A DNA stretch of 64,000 nt, from assembly GCA_016781505.1 (NCBI GenBank), contig JADDQF010000054.1:1-64000 (forward strand), given 5' to 3'. Shown here piece after piece: positions 44,499 to 53,554 of this stretch (the stretch's first letter is position 1; every line of letters starts with the position of its first letter). Position numbers and translations under genes: made by a program. The notes below the pieces were generated by a model that searched no databases, was not told the DNA's origin, and was given only the letters and a program-made list of their open reading frames with translations. The DNA is from a bacterium. Lineage in GTDB: Bacteria; Chloroflexota; Chloroflexia; Chloroflexales; Kallotenuaceae.

Positions 44499-44715
44499 TT
44501 TCGCTGAAAAGCAAGCAGCCCAGAGGCTGATGCTTCTGGACCGCTTGGGCTTGGAGGGTAATCTGTTCTCGGTCATCCATGCGCGGAAGGAAAGGGGCGA
44601 CTGAAAGCAAAGGCCTTGGGCCGGGATGTTTTTGTGTACGCGCTGCATAGCGTCAGCCCGAAGCAATGACTTCTACGGTTTTGTTTTTAGCTGCGGTCGC
44701 CTCTTGTGGAGGTCG

Positions 44716-47175
44716 CTACGGAGCACTCACATCCGGGCCGACTTGCTGCGGCCTGCTGACACGTCCCCCCACGTCGCGAAAGCGCACATACACCACGCGC
44801 TTGGCGCCAGGCTCCCAATTCCACACTCGGCGTTCAGCCCACGGCTCCCACTGAGCGTCACGAAAATCCGGCTCGTTGGACAGCTGAAGCTCGATATTTT
44901 GCCGGAGCCAGTCGTCACGCTGCCCAGGCTGACCGGCGAAAGCATCTGCTTCCGGCACACGCATGCCGATCACCGCCGCGCTATCGCTATGCGAGCGCAG
45001 CTCAGCCTCAGCGCTGAGCGCCGGCTGCAGCTCCAACGTCGTCGTAACCACCGTCTCGTTGTCGGCGCGGTCACGGTACCGAATCGCAAAGGTGTGCTCT
45101 CCTTCGGCGCCGTTGATCGTCCAGCGGTAGTCGTCGTAGTAGGTCAGGGGCGCTGACCATGGCTCCTCATCGCGGCGCAGCTGCACCGACACAATGCCGC
45201 CCTGGGCATCAATGGCGTTGGCGTCCAGCAGCACCGTCCGCTCCGTCACCACGCGGCTGGTGGAGATTGGCCCGGCCGCTGCGCTGTAAATATCTTGTCG
45301 CTGGGCGAGCCGCTCAATTTCAGATCGACTAAGCACCCGCCGAAACACAGCCAGCTCATCAAAGGTTGCCCCACTCGTGCCAAACCTGGTGATAAAGCGG
45401 CCAATTTGCAGTCGCTCCCCGACGTTGCTCGGCAGCTTGGCGTCATTCGCCTGGGCCACCAGTTGGCCATCGATATACAACGCTTTGTGGTTATCCTCGC
45501 GCGTCCAGGTGACCACAAAATGATGCCAGCTCGCGGGCGCGAGGGAGTCGGGCGCGGACAGGTTGTGGGATTGGCCTGCGGCATCGACCGTCCAAAAATT
45601 CCAAGCAGCGCCGTTATCAGTTTGCTCACGCCGGAGCGCCAGCGTGTCGCTGTACACCTTGCCATCCTCTGGATGAGCGCTGGCGGCAAACAGGTATTGG
45701 CGATTCGTGCTGCTGTGGGGATAGTGGGCCGGTAGCTTGGCCCACAAGGCCAGGGTGCCTCGTTCCAGCTCAAGATTGCCGCTGATCGGGTAGGTCAGCT
45801 CGACCGCATTGGCAACCTCCACACCTTGCCCAAAGATGCCTTCTGCGAAATGGGGCTTGGCGCCCGCCCCAGCATTGATTTGGGGAAAGCCTTTGCCGAT
45901 GGTCGGCACCACGGTATCGTCGAAATGGGCCAGCAGGCCAAGGTGCTCATCAGGCGAAACAGCCAAACTGCCGACGGGTGGCTCGCGATCTTGGGGAGCG
46001 GGAGCATCAGGCCGAGAAAAATCGTACGTGCCCGCCAAGCTGTCATGCCACAGCCAAACGCTCGCCTCGCAGCCAGCCGTCCAGGCCGCGCACGGATCAG
46101 AGCCGGGGCCATACCAGCCATACGGATCGACCTGCTTGCCGTTGTGACGTACCTCAAAGTGCAGGTGGGCCCCACCGTCGGTAAAGCCCGATTTTCCGCT
46201 TGTGCCGAGCAGCGTACCGGCCTCGACCTTGACGCCCACGCCATTTCCAATCTTGCCCTGGAAGATATGCGCGAACTGATCAAGGTGCCAATATACGGTC
46301 TCATAGCCGGCATACGCCCCGCCATGCCGAATCACAACGCCGTTGCCGGGCGTGGTATAAGCATAAGCGACCCCGGGTGCTGCCGCTAAGATCGGCGTAC
46401 CGGTCGGCAGGTCCGGAAAATAATAGTCGTGGCCATCGTGTGTGTTGTACGACAAGTTGCCGCGGCCAAGGTAATCAACAATGAACGAGTTGTCGTCACC
46501 AAACCGATCGACCGTGGGATACACATGATCGAAATACGAGGAATGAAGAACCTCAGTGCCGGCCGGCCAGGGGAGCTTCAAGAATGGCTCTGCTGCGGCG
46601 GGAGTCGGCGTTGGCGCGCTCGGCTCCTTGCCCCAAAGCTTTAGATACAAGGGCGCGTAGCCGTCAACCAGAGCGCGCCATTCAGCTTCGGTATGACCGG
46701 CGCCTAAAAAGCGCTTTACGGCCAGCACCGCAGGCTCCTGCTTGGTATCCAGCGTGGCGGTCCCGCCATCTCTAAAGTGCAGCACAGGCGGCTCGGAGTA
46801 GGGGCCAAATCCGGCGCGGATCTCACGCACGGCCCACTCAACCTGTTGGGCAAACCCTTCAGGGCCAACCGCGCCGAACGGACGGGTAATGGTTTCCGAC
46901 GCCGGCTTGGGATTCGTCAGCAGCTTGGGTTCGAGCTCAAGCAGCGTCAGCAGGATGCGTGGATTAAGGCTGTAATACGAGGCATATCCTTCAATCGCCT
47001 GGGCGGCCGTGGTTTTGCCTTGCTTGTAGGTTTTGAGCACGCCCGGCTGACGGTCCAGAAAGGCCTGGACGTTGAGGCGCGATGGCGACGTTTGCGCTAC
47101 CGCCACTTGAACAGGCACAAGCGTGCACAGGGCGATAAGCAGGGCCAGGTAGCGAAGTATATGGAGCGCGCGCAT
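44716..47175 (-). CDS. Secreted M23 peptidase with LamG-type domain
   Basis: An 819-residue exported protein with a signal peptide (MRALHILRYLALLIALCTLV). Residues 30-190 are helical and unknown; an M23 domain follows at about 235-365 with DGHDYYFP, VYWHLDQF and GAHLHFEVRHNGKQVDPYGWYG. A LamG/concanavalin-type domain lies at about 415-640 (LGLLAHFDDT, WHHFVVTWTREDNHKALYIDG, ATFDELAVFRRVLSRSEI). The C-terminus has beta-rich Ig-like segments. The start chosen is ATG at 47173-47175, with AAGGTGA just upstream; GTG two codons earlier is possible. It would act on the cell envelope; the LamG part may bind sugar or protein. Confidence 0.85.
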   Translation of the reverse strand: MRALHILRYLALLIALCTLVPVQVAVAQTSPSRLNVQAFLDRQPGVLKTYKQGKTTAAQAIEGYASYYSLNPRILLTLLELEPKLLTNPKPASETITRPFGAVGPEGFAQQVEWAVREIRAGFGPYSEPPVLHFRDGGTATLDTKQEPAVLAVKRFLGAGHTEAEWRALVDGYAPLYLKLWGKEPSAPTPTPAAAEPFLKLPWPAGTEVLHSSYFDHVYPTVDRFGDDNSFIVDYLGRGNLSYNTHDGHDYYFPDLPTGTPILAAAPGVAYAYTTPGNGVVIRHGGAYAGYETVYWHLDQFAHIFQGKIGNGVGVKVEAGTLLGTSGKSGFTDGGAHLHFEVRHNGKQVDPYGWYGPGSDPCAAWTAGCEASVWLWHDSLAGTYDFSRPDAPAPQDREPPVGSLAVSPDEHLGLLAHFDDTVVPTIGKGFPQINAGAGAKPHFAEGIFGQGVEVANAVELTYPISGNLELERGTLALWAKLPAHYPHSSTNRQYLFAASAHPEDGKVYSDTLALRREQTDNGAAWNFWTVDAAGQSHNLSAPDSLAPASWHHFVVTWTREDNHKALYIDGQLVAQANDAKLPSNVGERLQIGRFITRFGTSGATFDELAVFRRVLSRSEIERLAQRQDIYSAAAGPISTSRVVTERTVLLDANAIDAQGGIVSVQLRRDEEPWSAPLTYYDDYRWTINGAEGEHTFAIRYRDRADNETVVTTTLELQPALSAEAELRSHSDSAAVIGMRVPEADAFAGQPGQRDDWLRQNIELQLSNEPDFRDAQWEPWAERRVWNWEPGAKRVVYVRFRDVGGRVSRPQQVGPDVSAP

Positions 47176-47224
47176 TATCACCTTGAAACAAGCTGCGAAC
47201 CAGGAAAGGCGTCAAGATCGTACC

Positions 47225-47258
47225 ATGCCGCTGCCCGCTCGTCAACGGGTAGCGGCAT
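47225..47258 (-). terminator. Hairpin between the TPM gene and the M23-LamG gene
   Basis: ATGCCGCTGCCCG (47225-47237) pairs with CGGGTAGCGGCAT (47246-47258), 13 bp with one wobble and an eight-base loop. On the minus strand it follows the TPM gene and precedes the M23-LamG start. No U tract. Confidence 0.5.
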
Positions 47259-47305
47259 GAACTTCAGGCCTTCTGTATGCTCTAAACAGCCCTAGCAGGC
47301 TCGAT

Positions 47306-48283
47306 CTATTGATTGAGACGGGTTGTCCCCCCGGTACTCGGCGTGCCTCGCGCGTCAAGCGCGGACCGTAGCTGCTCGGCCTCGCGGATAGCGACCGTTG
47401 CCTGCGCGGCGACATCCCGCGCCTGATTGTATTGCGCGATGATCGCCTCGTAGTCGTTCACTTCCGGGGCGGCTTTGGCATTCTCGAGCTCCTCGGCCGC
47501 ATCAAACGCGGCTTGGGCGTGCTGGAAGAGCTGAAGCCCGTTGCCCTGCAGGGTTTGGAGGCGCTCGACATCGGCCGTGGCATAGCTGATGCGATCATAC
47601 TGCGCCTTGTCCTCCGCGTTTCGGACCAGCTGGCCAAGGTCGGCGATGGCAACACCGGCAGCGCGGCGTGCCTGGGCGGCTCGTTCCCGGACTCCGGCCA
47701 ATGTTTCGGCTGCTGCCCGGCGCTTGCGCAACACGGGCACGGCGACCGCACCCACTGCGGTTGTGGCCAGCACACCACCAATAACATAGAGCGCGGTATT
47801 GGGAGGATTGATCGTTGTGCGCACGGCGTCTAGGCCAGCCGCCAAACCACCGGCAATATCACCATCGGCAAAGCGCGGATTCATCTGCTCGCTTTGAATC
47901 CTGGCCTCAACAGACTGCAACGTCGAGATCCAGCGCTGCCCAAAGCGCAAGCTGGTTTGCCGAGCATCGCGCGCCACAAAAAAGACGATCTGGCTGGGCT
48001 TAAGCTGTGTGCGGCTGGGCGCCAGGTTGTTTTGGGACAGAACCGTATCCAGAAATTGATCGGCGCTGGCTGGCGTGGTGCCAGCCGAACTACCTGCGGC
48101 AATCACAATCACCTCGGCGCCTTCGTTGGCCAGCCGCTCCGCAGCCGCGCGCACCGCGCTATCCCCAGCGCCCAGCACGCCATCCGGATCCAGCACACGT
48201 ACGCTGCCGTCCTGCGCCAAAGCCGGCAGCGCCAGCAGCAGCCACAACCCCACGCTAACGATCCCTAGCTTGGCTCGCCGCAC
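47306..48283 (-). CDS. TPM-domain membrane protein
   Basis: A 325-residue exported protein. A signal peptide (RRAKLGIVSVGLWLLLALPALA, first 22 residues) is followed by a TPM (TLP18.3/Psb32/MOLO-1) domain at about 28-150 with VRVLDPDGVLGAGDSAVRAA and PSQIVFFVARDARQTSLRFG. A membrane helix at about 165-185 precedes a helical, coiled-coil C-terminus (about 190-310). It starts with GTG at 48281-48283, six bases after AAGGAG. It begins 12 bases after metB ends and is probably in its operon. The role of such TPM proteins is unclear. Confidence 0.82.
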   Translation of the reverse strand: MRRAKLGIVSVGLWLLLALPALAQDGSVRVLDPDGVLGAGDSAVRAAAERLANEGAEVIVIAAGSSAGTTPASADQFLDTVLSQNNLAPSRTQLKPSQIVFFVARDARQTSLRFGQRWISTLQSVEARIQSEQMNPRFADGDIAGGLAAGLDAVRTTINPPNTALYVIGGVLATTAVGAVAVPVLRKRRAAAETLAGVRERAAQARRAAGVAIADLGQLVRNAEDKAQYDRISYATADVERLQTLQGNGLQLFQHAQAAFDAAEELENAKAAPEVNDYEAIIAQYNQARDVAAQATVAIREAEQLRSALDARGTPSTGGTTRLNQ

Positions 48284-48295
48284 GGCCTGCTCCTT

Positions 48296-49486
48296 TTACG
48301 CTTCCGAATGATTAGCCACGAGCGCTTCCTGACCCACAGCGCGTGTGGGCGCATCCGCCAACGCTTGCTTGAGATCGGTGAGCAGATCAGCCACATCCTC
48401 GATGCCGACCGACAAACGCACCAGACCGGCTGGCACTTCCAGCTTGGAGCCGGTAACACTCGCATGGGTCATCGCCGCTGGCATCTCGATCAGGCTTTCA
48501 ACGCCGCCCAGGCTTTCGGCAAGGGTAAACAGCTTGGTGCGTCGCACCATCTCACGCCCGGCTGCCTCGCCGCCGCACAAAATCAGCGAGATCATGCCGC
48601 CAAAGCACTGCATCTGCTGCCGTGCCAGCTCGTACTGCGGGTGGCTGGGCAGGCCGGGATAGATCACACGCTCCACGGCTGGATGCTGCTCCAAGAACCG
48701 CGCGACTTCAAACGCATTGCGCTCGTGCTCGCGCATACGCACGGCCAATGTCTTCACGCCCCGCAGCACCAACCATGAGTCGAACGCACCTGGAACCGCG
48801 CCGGCCGCATTTTGCAGAAACTTCAGGCGTTCGTAGGCCTGCTCATGGGAGGTAATAATGGCGCCGCCGACAACATCGGAATGGCCGCCAAGATACTTGG
48901 TGGTGGAATGCAGCACAATGTCCGCGCCAAGCGCGAGCGGCTGCTGGCCATATGGCGAGGCAAACGTATTGTCGACCACGGTAAGCGCGCCGTGTTGGCG
49001 GGCAAGTGCGCTGATCGCCCGAATATCGGCCAGCTTCACCAGCGGATTGGTCGGCGTTTCCAGCCAAACCATGCGTGTTTCCGGCCGCAGTGCCGCGCGG
49101 ACCTCGTCCGGGTTGGCCATATCCACAAAATCAAAGACAAGTCCAAACTCGGTCATGACCCGCTGGAACAAGCGATAGGTACCGCCATACACATCGTCGC
49201 CCACGATCACATGATCGCCTGCCTTGAGCATCAGCATCAAGGTGGTGGTGGCGCCCAGACCGGACGCAAAGGCGAGCGCGTAGGTGCCGCCTTCCAGGGC
49301 CGCTAAACAGGCGTGCAAGGCGGTACGAGTTGGATTATCGGTGCGCGAGTACTCGTAGCCCTTATGCACGCCAACCTCAGACTGGGCATAGGTTGAGGTT
49401 TGATAGATCGGAACAATCACGCTGCCGGTTTCGGGGTCAGGCTCCTGGCCGGCATGAATGGCTCGCGTGGCAAATCCGTAATCCAC
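48296..49486 (-). CDS. metB: Cystathionine gamma-synthase/lyase family PLP enzyme
   Basis: A 396-residue Cys/Met metabolism PLP enzyme, making or splitting cystathionine. Conserved text includes RAIHAGQEPDPETGSVIVPI, YEYSRTDNPTRTAL, FASGLGATTT, VWLETPTNPLVKLADI, VVDNTFASPYGQQPLALGAD, the PLP lysine in HSTTKYLGGHSDVVGG, and the C-terminal ESLGGVESLIEMPAAMTH. Synthase and lyase cannot be separated by eye. The start is GTG (49484-49486) with AGGAGGATAAC upstream. A hairpin abuts the ribosome-binding site, and an extended -10 lies at 49597-49605. TPM follows in the same unit. Confidence 0.93.
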   Translation of the reverse strand: MDYGFATRAIHAGQEPDPETGSVIVPIYQTSTYAQSEVGVHKGYEYSRTDNPTRTALHACLAALEGGTYALAFASGLGATTTLMLMLKAGDHVIVGDDVYGGTYRLFQRVMTEFGLVFDFVDMANPDEVRAALRPETRMVWLETPTNPLVKLADIRAISALARQHGALTVVDNTFASPYGQQPLALGADIVLHSTTKYLGGHSDVVGGAIITSHEQAYERLKFLQNAAGAVPGAFDSWLVLRGVKTLAVRMREHERNAFEVARFLEQHPAVERVIYPGLPSHPQYELARQQMQCFGGMISLILCGGEAAGREMVRRTKLFTLAESLGGVESLIEMPAAMTHASVTGSKLEVPAGLVRLSVGIEDVADLLTDLKQALADAPTRAVGQEALVANHSEA

Positions 49487-49498
49487 GTTATCCTCCTG

Positions 49499-49518
49499 AG
49501 CCGTGACCTGGCACGGCT
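49499..49518 (-). promoter_or_regulatory. Leader hairpin next to the metB ribosome-binding site
   Basis: AGCCGTG (49499-49505) pairs with CACGGCT (49512-49518), 7 bp and a six-base loop. On the minus strand it ends one base before AGGAGGA (49491-49497), so it may affect ribosome access. No recognised riboswitch core is seen in the 110-base leader. Confidence 0.4.
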
Positions 49519-49596
49519 GTTTAGCGTATGATCTTCAGCAGCACGGTTAAAGCCACCGCACACTCGTGATGGCGCACAACCGCTGGCTGTACCTCG

Positions 49597-49605
49597 ATTA
49601 TAGCA
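49597..49605 (-). promoter_or_regulatory. Extended -10 TGCTATAAT of metB
   Basis: A perfect TATAAT extended by TGC on the minus strand, 110 bases before the metB start. No good -35. Confidence 0.55.
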
Positions 49606-49633
49606 CGCGCAACTTGTCGCGAAAGGAGGAGCT

Positions 49634-50128
49634 ATGCGCTTGTTGGCAGTGTTGGAAAATCCCTGGTGTTTGACCAGCATGTTGCTGCTGATTGTGCTGC
49701 TCGTTGTGGCGGCAGCTCTTGTTTCACGTGAGCGGGCACGAGCTGCTGGTGTGCGGCAGCCCATGCAAGCAACGGCACCGCGGCCGCCCCGACTGCATCA
49801 AATCACCGCGACGGCACCGTTCGAGGCGCTGCAAGCGCTTGGCGAGCGGCTGGCGGAAATCCAACGGCATTTGCCACCCGGCTCTGAAGACGCGCGCTGG
49901 CTGCAAAGCTACCGCAACGATCTGCGCAATGTGCAGGATGAGGTGTACTGGGGCTTGTTTAGTGCGTCCGACAGCGACCGGACACACCTGCTTCAACGGC
50001 TCGACCAGGAGGTGGGCCAGCTTGAACGCATCGTCGGGGAGCGGCTGTCTGCCACCCTGAGTGCAACCACCGACCGGAGTGCGCTGCATGCACAGCTCGA
50101 TCAGCTACGCCAAGTGGTTAGTCGATGA
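49634..50128 (+). CDS. Small membrane-anchored protein with helical C-terminus
   Basis: A 164-residue protein with a single N-terminal membrane helix (about 13-33, MLLLIVLLVVAAALVS) and a charged, helical C-terminus from about residue 60 that could be coiled-coil (LDQEVGQLERIVGERLSATL). A strong AAAGGAGGAG lies before the ATG. It is divergent from metB. No family recognised. Confidence 0.65.
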   Translation: MRLLAVLENPWCLTSMLLLIVLLVVAAALVSRERARAAGVRQPMQATAPRPPRLHQITATAPFEALQALGERLAEIQRHLPPGSEDARWLQSYRNDLRNVQDEVYWGLFSASDSDRTHLLQRLDQEVGQLERIVGERLSATLSATTDRSALHAQLDQLRQVVSR

Positions 50129-50194
50129 AGGAGTAGGCGAGAAAACAAGGCTGACACGCTGATCGCGGGGGCTCATCGAGCGGACAGTGTACGC

Positions 50195-50635
50195 TTAGAC
50201 GCGCTCGTTGTTGGCGCGTTGACAGCCGCGGCACACGCCAAAAGCTTCCAGCCAGTGGCCTTCGATCCGAAAGTTGAGCCGCTCGGCCAGTCCACCCAGC
50301 AAGCTTTCGATCTCGCAGCCCTGAAATGCCGTCACCATGCCGCAGCGCCGGCACACCAGATGATGTTGATGCCCCGGCTCGGCTACCACATAGCCATGCT
50401 CTCCTTCCGGCCGATGGACCAGACTTAGCCACTGGTAGTTGTGGAGTAATTCCAGCGTGCGGTACACGGTGGCACGGCCGACATGCACACCGGCCTTCTG
50501 GAGATCGGCAATCAATTCCTCCGAAGTGAAAGGAACGGAGTACCGCAAAATATAATCAAGAATGGCGCGGCGCGGTCCCGTCAAACGATGCCCTTCGTCG
50601 GCCAGATGTGCAACAACGCGTTCGGTCCAACCCAC
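50195..50635 (-). CDS. Fur-family metal-responsive repressor
   Basis: A 146-residue Fur/Zur/PerR-type regulator. The winged helix has RLTGPRRAILDYIL and GVHVGRATVYRTLELL; the metal/dimer part has GHQHHLVCRRCGMV with C95/C98 and a second pair C135/C138 in FGVCRGC, the structural zinc site. The start is GTG (50633-50635) with AAAGGATA upstream. It is divergent from a Zn/Mn-type ABC importer across a 216-base, AT-richer gap with dyads, so Zur or Mur function is likely, by inference. Metal specificity cannot be read by eye. Confidence 0.88.
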   Translation of the reverse strand: MGWTERVVAHLADEGHRLTGPRRAILDYILRYSVPFTSEELIADLQKAGVHVGRATVYRTLELLHNYQWLSLVHRPEGEHGYVVAEPGHQHHLVCRRCGMVTAFQGCEIESLLGGLAERLNFRIEGHWLEAFGVCRGCQRANNERV

Positions 50636-50706
50636 AATCTATCCTTTGGTGCGCGGGATCTAGCTGGATTTATTGTACCACGGCTAGCCGATGAGGCACA
50701 TATCTC

Positions 50707-50747
50707 TTGAAAGCATATCTCATTTTCAAAAACTTCCAATGATCATT
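50707..50747. promoter_or_regulatory. Dyads between Fur-family gene and metal importer
   Basis: Two candidate operator elements: TTGAAA (50707-50712) and TTTCAA (50724-50729) flanking 11 bases, and a perfect AATGATCATT (50738-50747) like the core of Fur boxes. They lie 25-65 bases upstream of the importer's -35. No exact Fur/Zur consensus is seen. Confidence 0.4.
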
Positions 50748-50771
50748 CTTAACGCCCTGCGGCACCTGTAT

Positions 50772-50800
50772 TTGACGCAAAACTTGATGTACCGTATAGT
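50772..50800 (+). promoter_or_regulatory. Promoter TTGACG-N17-TATAGT of the metal importer
   Basis: TTGACG (50772-50777) and TATAGT (50795-50800), five of six matches each, with exactly 17 bases between. Transcription should start near 50807, before the chosen ATG. Confidence 0.75.
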
Positions 50801-50851
50801 GTAGTGATACAAAATATCAAAAAGATTCAGTCTATTGATCGTGTGCATGCT

Positions 50852-51640
50852 ATGTCAACTGCCGCAACTGCATCAGCTCCAAACCACACCCAGCCCGCCG
50901 TTAGCGTCGAGCACATCACCGTGGCGTACGGCGCGCAGGTTGTAATCGACGATGTTTCCCTGACACTGCCACCGGCGCAGATCATCGGCTTGATCGGGCC
51001 GAATGGCGCCGGCAAAACAACGTTGTTGAAAGCCATTGTGGGCGCGCAGCGGGTGCTCAAAGGCCAGGTGCGGGTGCTTGGCCAGCCGATCAACGCGGTT
51101 CGTCAGCGGGTGGCGTATGTACCCCAGCGTGGCGATGTGGACTGGAGCTTTCCCCTCAGCGTGCTGGATGTCGTGCTGATGGGACGGTATGGCCGGCTCG
51201 GGCTTTGGCGTCGTCCCGGTAGCCACGACCGGGAGCTCGCCTTGCATGCCTTGGAGCAGGTACGACTGGTCAAACGCCGTTCGTGTCAGATCGGGGAGCT
51301 GTCCGGGGGCCAGCAGCAGCGCGTCTTTTTGGCGCGGGCATTGGTTCAAGAGGCCGATCTGTTACTGCTCGACGAGCCGTTCAACGGCATCGACACCACA
51401 ACCCAGAGCGTTATTTTTGATCTGCTGTGCGCCCAACGGAGGTTGGGCCGGACCGTATTTTTGTCGACGCATGATCTGCATTCGGTCGAGCAGAACTGTG
51501 ACCAGCTCGTCGCATTCAATCGACGGGTGGTTGCGTTTGGACCCGTGGATCAGGTGTTTACCGGGCCGGTGCTGCACTCTACCTTTGGCTCGAATGTGGC
51601 TGTGGTGGGCGAGCACCAGACGCTCGTGATTCGGCAGTAA
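50852..51640 (+). CDS. Zn/Mn-type ABC importer, ATP-binding protein
   Basis: A 262-residue ABC ATPase of the ZnuC/MntB/SitB type. Walker A GPNGAGKTT (49-57), YVPQRGDVDWSFP (the Q-loop text typical of this group), signature LSGGQQQRVFLARAL and Walker B LLLDEPFNGID are present, then the switch histidine in STHDLH. ATG 50852 is chosen because the frame upstream overlaps the promoter; GTG 50843 is an alternative and no clear Shine-Dalgarno is seen. It powers the two permeases that follow. Confidence 0.9.
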   Translation: MSTAATASAPNHTQPAVSVEHITVAYGAQVVIDDVSLTLPPAQIIGLIGPNGAGKTTLLKAIVGAQRVLKGQVRVLGQPINAVRQRVAYVPQRGDVDWSFPLSVLDVVLMGRYGRLGLWRRPGSHDRELALHALEQVRLVKRRSCQIGELSGGQQQRVFLARALVQEADLLLLDEPFNGIDTTTQSVIFDLLCAQRRLGRTVFLSTHDLHSVEQNCDQLVAFNRRVVAFGPVDQVFTGPVLHSTFGSNVAVVGEHQTLVIRQ

Positions 51641-51701
51641 CCATCACCTTTACCTCCAAAGAACGTTGCTTGCCTGCAAGCAAGCCCGCCGATTATAGCC
51701 T

Positions 51702-52556
51702 ATGCCCAACCTGTTTGAGCTGCAAACCTATCTTGAGCCCTTGCGCCTCCACCTGGTACAGCGCGGCCTGCTGGCTGCACTGATCGTCGCCATTCTTTGT
51801 GGGGTGATGGGCGCCTTTGTGGTGACTCGCGGCCTGGCCTTTCTGGGCGACGCGCTCGGTCATGCCGTGTTTCCTGGTGTAGTGATCGCCTACCTGCTCA
51901 ACTTCAACCTGCTTGCCGGCGGACTTGTCGCGGGCGTGCTGACCACGATCGGGATTAGCTTGGTGAGTCGCAGCCGGCAAATCCGGGAAAGCACGGCGAT
52001 TGGTATTTTCTACACGGTCATGTTTGCATTTGGCGCGTTGCTGTTGCAGCAAAGCCGCTCGGCTAGCGCCGCATTAAGTGAGCTGTTGATCGGCAATGTG
52101 CTGGCGGTGCGAACGGAGGATTTGGTACTGACCGGTAGTATCGGGGCGGTGGTCTTGTTGATCGTCGGGGTGATGTACAAAGAGCTGGTGCTTGTCTCGT
52201 TCGATCCCGCGCTTGCGGCGGCGTTGGGGCGGAATGTCCCACTCACCAACGCGTTGCTCTTTGTTCTGCTGGGAGTCACAATCGTGGCCGCGCTGCAAAC
52301 CGTGGGCAACGTCCTGGTGGTCGCGCTGCTGGTTGTGCCGGCGGCAACGGCCCGGCTGGTTGCGAAGCCGCTGCCGGCGATCATGGGCGTGGCGGCCGTG
52401 ATCGGGGCCTTGGCCACAGTGAGCGGCGTGTACATCTCATACTACGCCAACATCGCATCCGGCGGCGCGATCGTGCTGTGCGCCTGCCTCGTTTTCTTTT
52501 TTACGCTGCTGGTGCAGGCCGGCCGCGACCGCTGGCAGCGACGAGGTGCGCAGTGA
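51702..52556 (+). CDS. Zn/Mn-type ABC importer, permease 1
   Basis: A 284-residue membrane protein of the ABC-3 family with about eight helices. The family text is VTRGLAFLGDALGHAVFPGVV near the N-terminus and ALQTVGNVLVVALLVVPAATARL later. The ATG lacks a Shine-Dalgarno. It lies 61 bases after the ATPase gene and overlaps permease 2 by four bases. Confidence 0.9.
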   Translation: MPNLFELQTYLEPLRLHLVQRGLLAALIVAILCGVMGAFVVTRGLAFLGDALGHAVFPGVVIAYLLNFNLLAGGLVAGVLTTIGISLVSRSRQIRESTAIGIFYTVMFAFGALLLQQSRSASAALSELLIGNVLAVRTEDLVLTGSIGAVVLLIVGVMYKELVLVSFDPALAAALGRNVPLTNALLFVLLGVTIVAALQTVGNVLVVALLVVPAATARLVAKPLPAIMGVAAVIGALATVSGVYISYYANIASGGAIVLCACLVFFFTLLVQAGRDRWQRRGAQ

Positions 52557-53437
52557 GCGGTCTGTTTGATCCCGCGACCTTTCTGCTGCCGTTACAACAG
52601 CCATTCATGCAGAACGCGCTGGTGGCGGTTGTGCTGGTAGGCCTGCTGTGCGCACTAATCGGCACCTTTGTGGTGCTGCGCGGGCTGGCGTTTGTGGGCG
52701 AAGCGATGCGCCACGCGATCTTCGTGGGGGTGGTGCTCTCGTTTTTGCTGGGCGGCAGCTTGCTGGGCGGCGCACTGCTGGTCGCGCTCCTGGTGGCCTG
52801 GCTGATCGGCGTGCTTGGCCGCCAACAGAGGATTGGCGAAGACACCGCCATTGGCGTACTCTTTTCGGCCTCGTTTGCGCTCGGCATCGTGCTGCTGAAC
52901 TTCGCCCGCACGGGTGTCCGCGACCTCGCCACAATGTTGCTCGGCAACGTCCTTGGGATTGCTCCCTTTGACCTGGCGCTGACCGCTGGTGTTGTGGTCG
53001 TGGCACTGGTAATCATCGGCGTTTTTTTCAAAGAGCTGGTGTTAGTTGCCTTCGATCCGGCGCTTGCACTAGCCCAAGGTCGTTCGGTGGTGGTGTGGGA
53101 CGGATTGCTGCTGGTGCTGCTGGCCCTGGCTCTCACAACCGCCTTTCAAACGGTGGGCAACCTGCTGGTGCTTGCACTGCTGCTGGCACCGGCCACAACA
53201 GCCCGCCTGCTCACCCGGCGGATCGGGCCCATGATCGGAGTGGCGATGGTCGTAGCTGTCAGTTCGGGCATTGTCGGCCTGTATATCTCGTATTGGCGCA
53301 ATGTTCCGACCGGTCCAACGATTGTACTGGTGTGTGGCGCCGTTTTTGGTATCACGCTCCTTTGCGCGCCCGAGCATGGTGTCATGCGCAACGTCGCCCG
53401 CCAATGGCGACTACGGCGTTCAGTTCCCCCGGCATGA
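52553..53437 (+). CDS. Zn/Mn-type ABC importer, permease 2
   Basis: A 294-residue ABC-3 family permease, similar to permease 1 (VLRGLAFVGEAMRHAIFVGVV, FQTVGNLLVLALLLAPATTA), so the importer is probably a heterodimer. The start is GTG 52553, overlapping the previous stop (GTGA), with GAGGTG upstream. No solute-binding protein gene follows; the next gene is an unrelated exporter ATPase. Confidence 0.9.
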   Translation: MSGLFDPATFLLPLQQPFMQNALVAVVLVGLLCALIGTFVVLRGLAFVGEAMRHAIFVGVVLSFLLGGSLLGGALLVALLVAWLIGVLGRQQRIGEDTAIGVLFSASFALGIVLLNFARTGVRDLATMLLGNVLGIAPFDLALTAGVVVVALVIIGVFFKELVLVAFDPALALAQGRSVVVWDGLLLVLLALALTTAFQTVGNLLVLALLLAPATTARLLTRRIGPMIGVAMVVAVSSGIVGLYISYWRNVPTGPTIVLVCGAVFGITLLCAPEHGVMRNVARQWRLRRSVPPA

Positions 53438-53509
53438 GCATCCCTGACTCCATGAATAAACCGAACCAGCAAGCCTGTCTTTAAACCAAACGAGCTCCGC
53501 ACAAGCCCG

Positions 53510-53518
53510 TGCTACAAT
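53510..53518 (+). promoter_or_regulatory. Extended -10 TGCTACAAT before the ABC-2 exporter
   Basis: TGC plus TACAAT, 36 bases before the ATG. No strong -35. Confidence 0.5.
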
Positions 53519-53554
53519 TGGAACAATGATCGATCCTTGTGAGCGGAGCAGTGC

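Noticed and set aside
49487..49596. SAM riboswitch upstream of metB
   Set aside because: Only one short hairpin is present; I could not find the conserved cores of SAM-I or SAM-II type elements.
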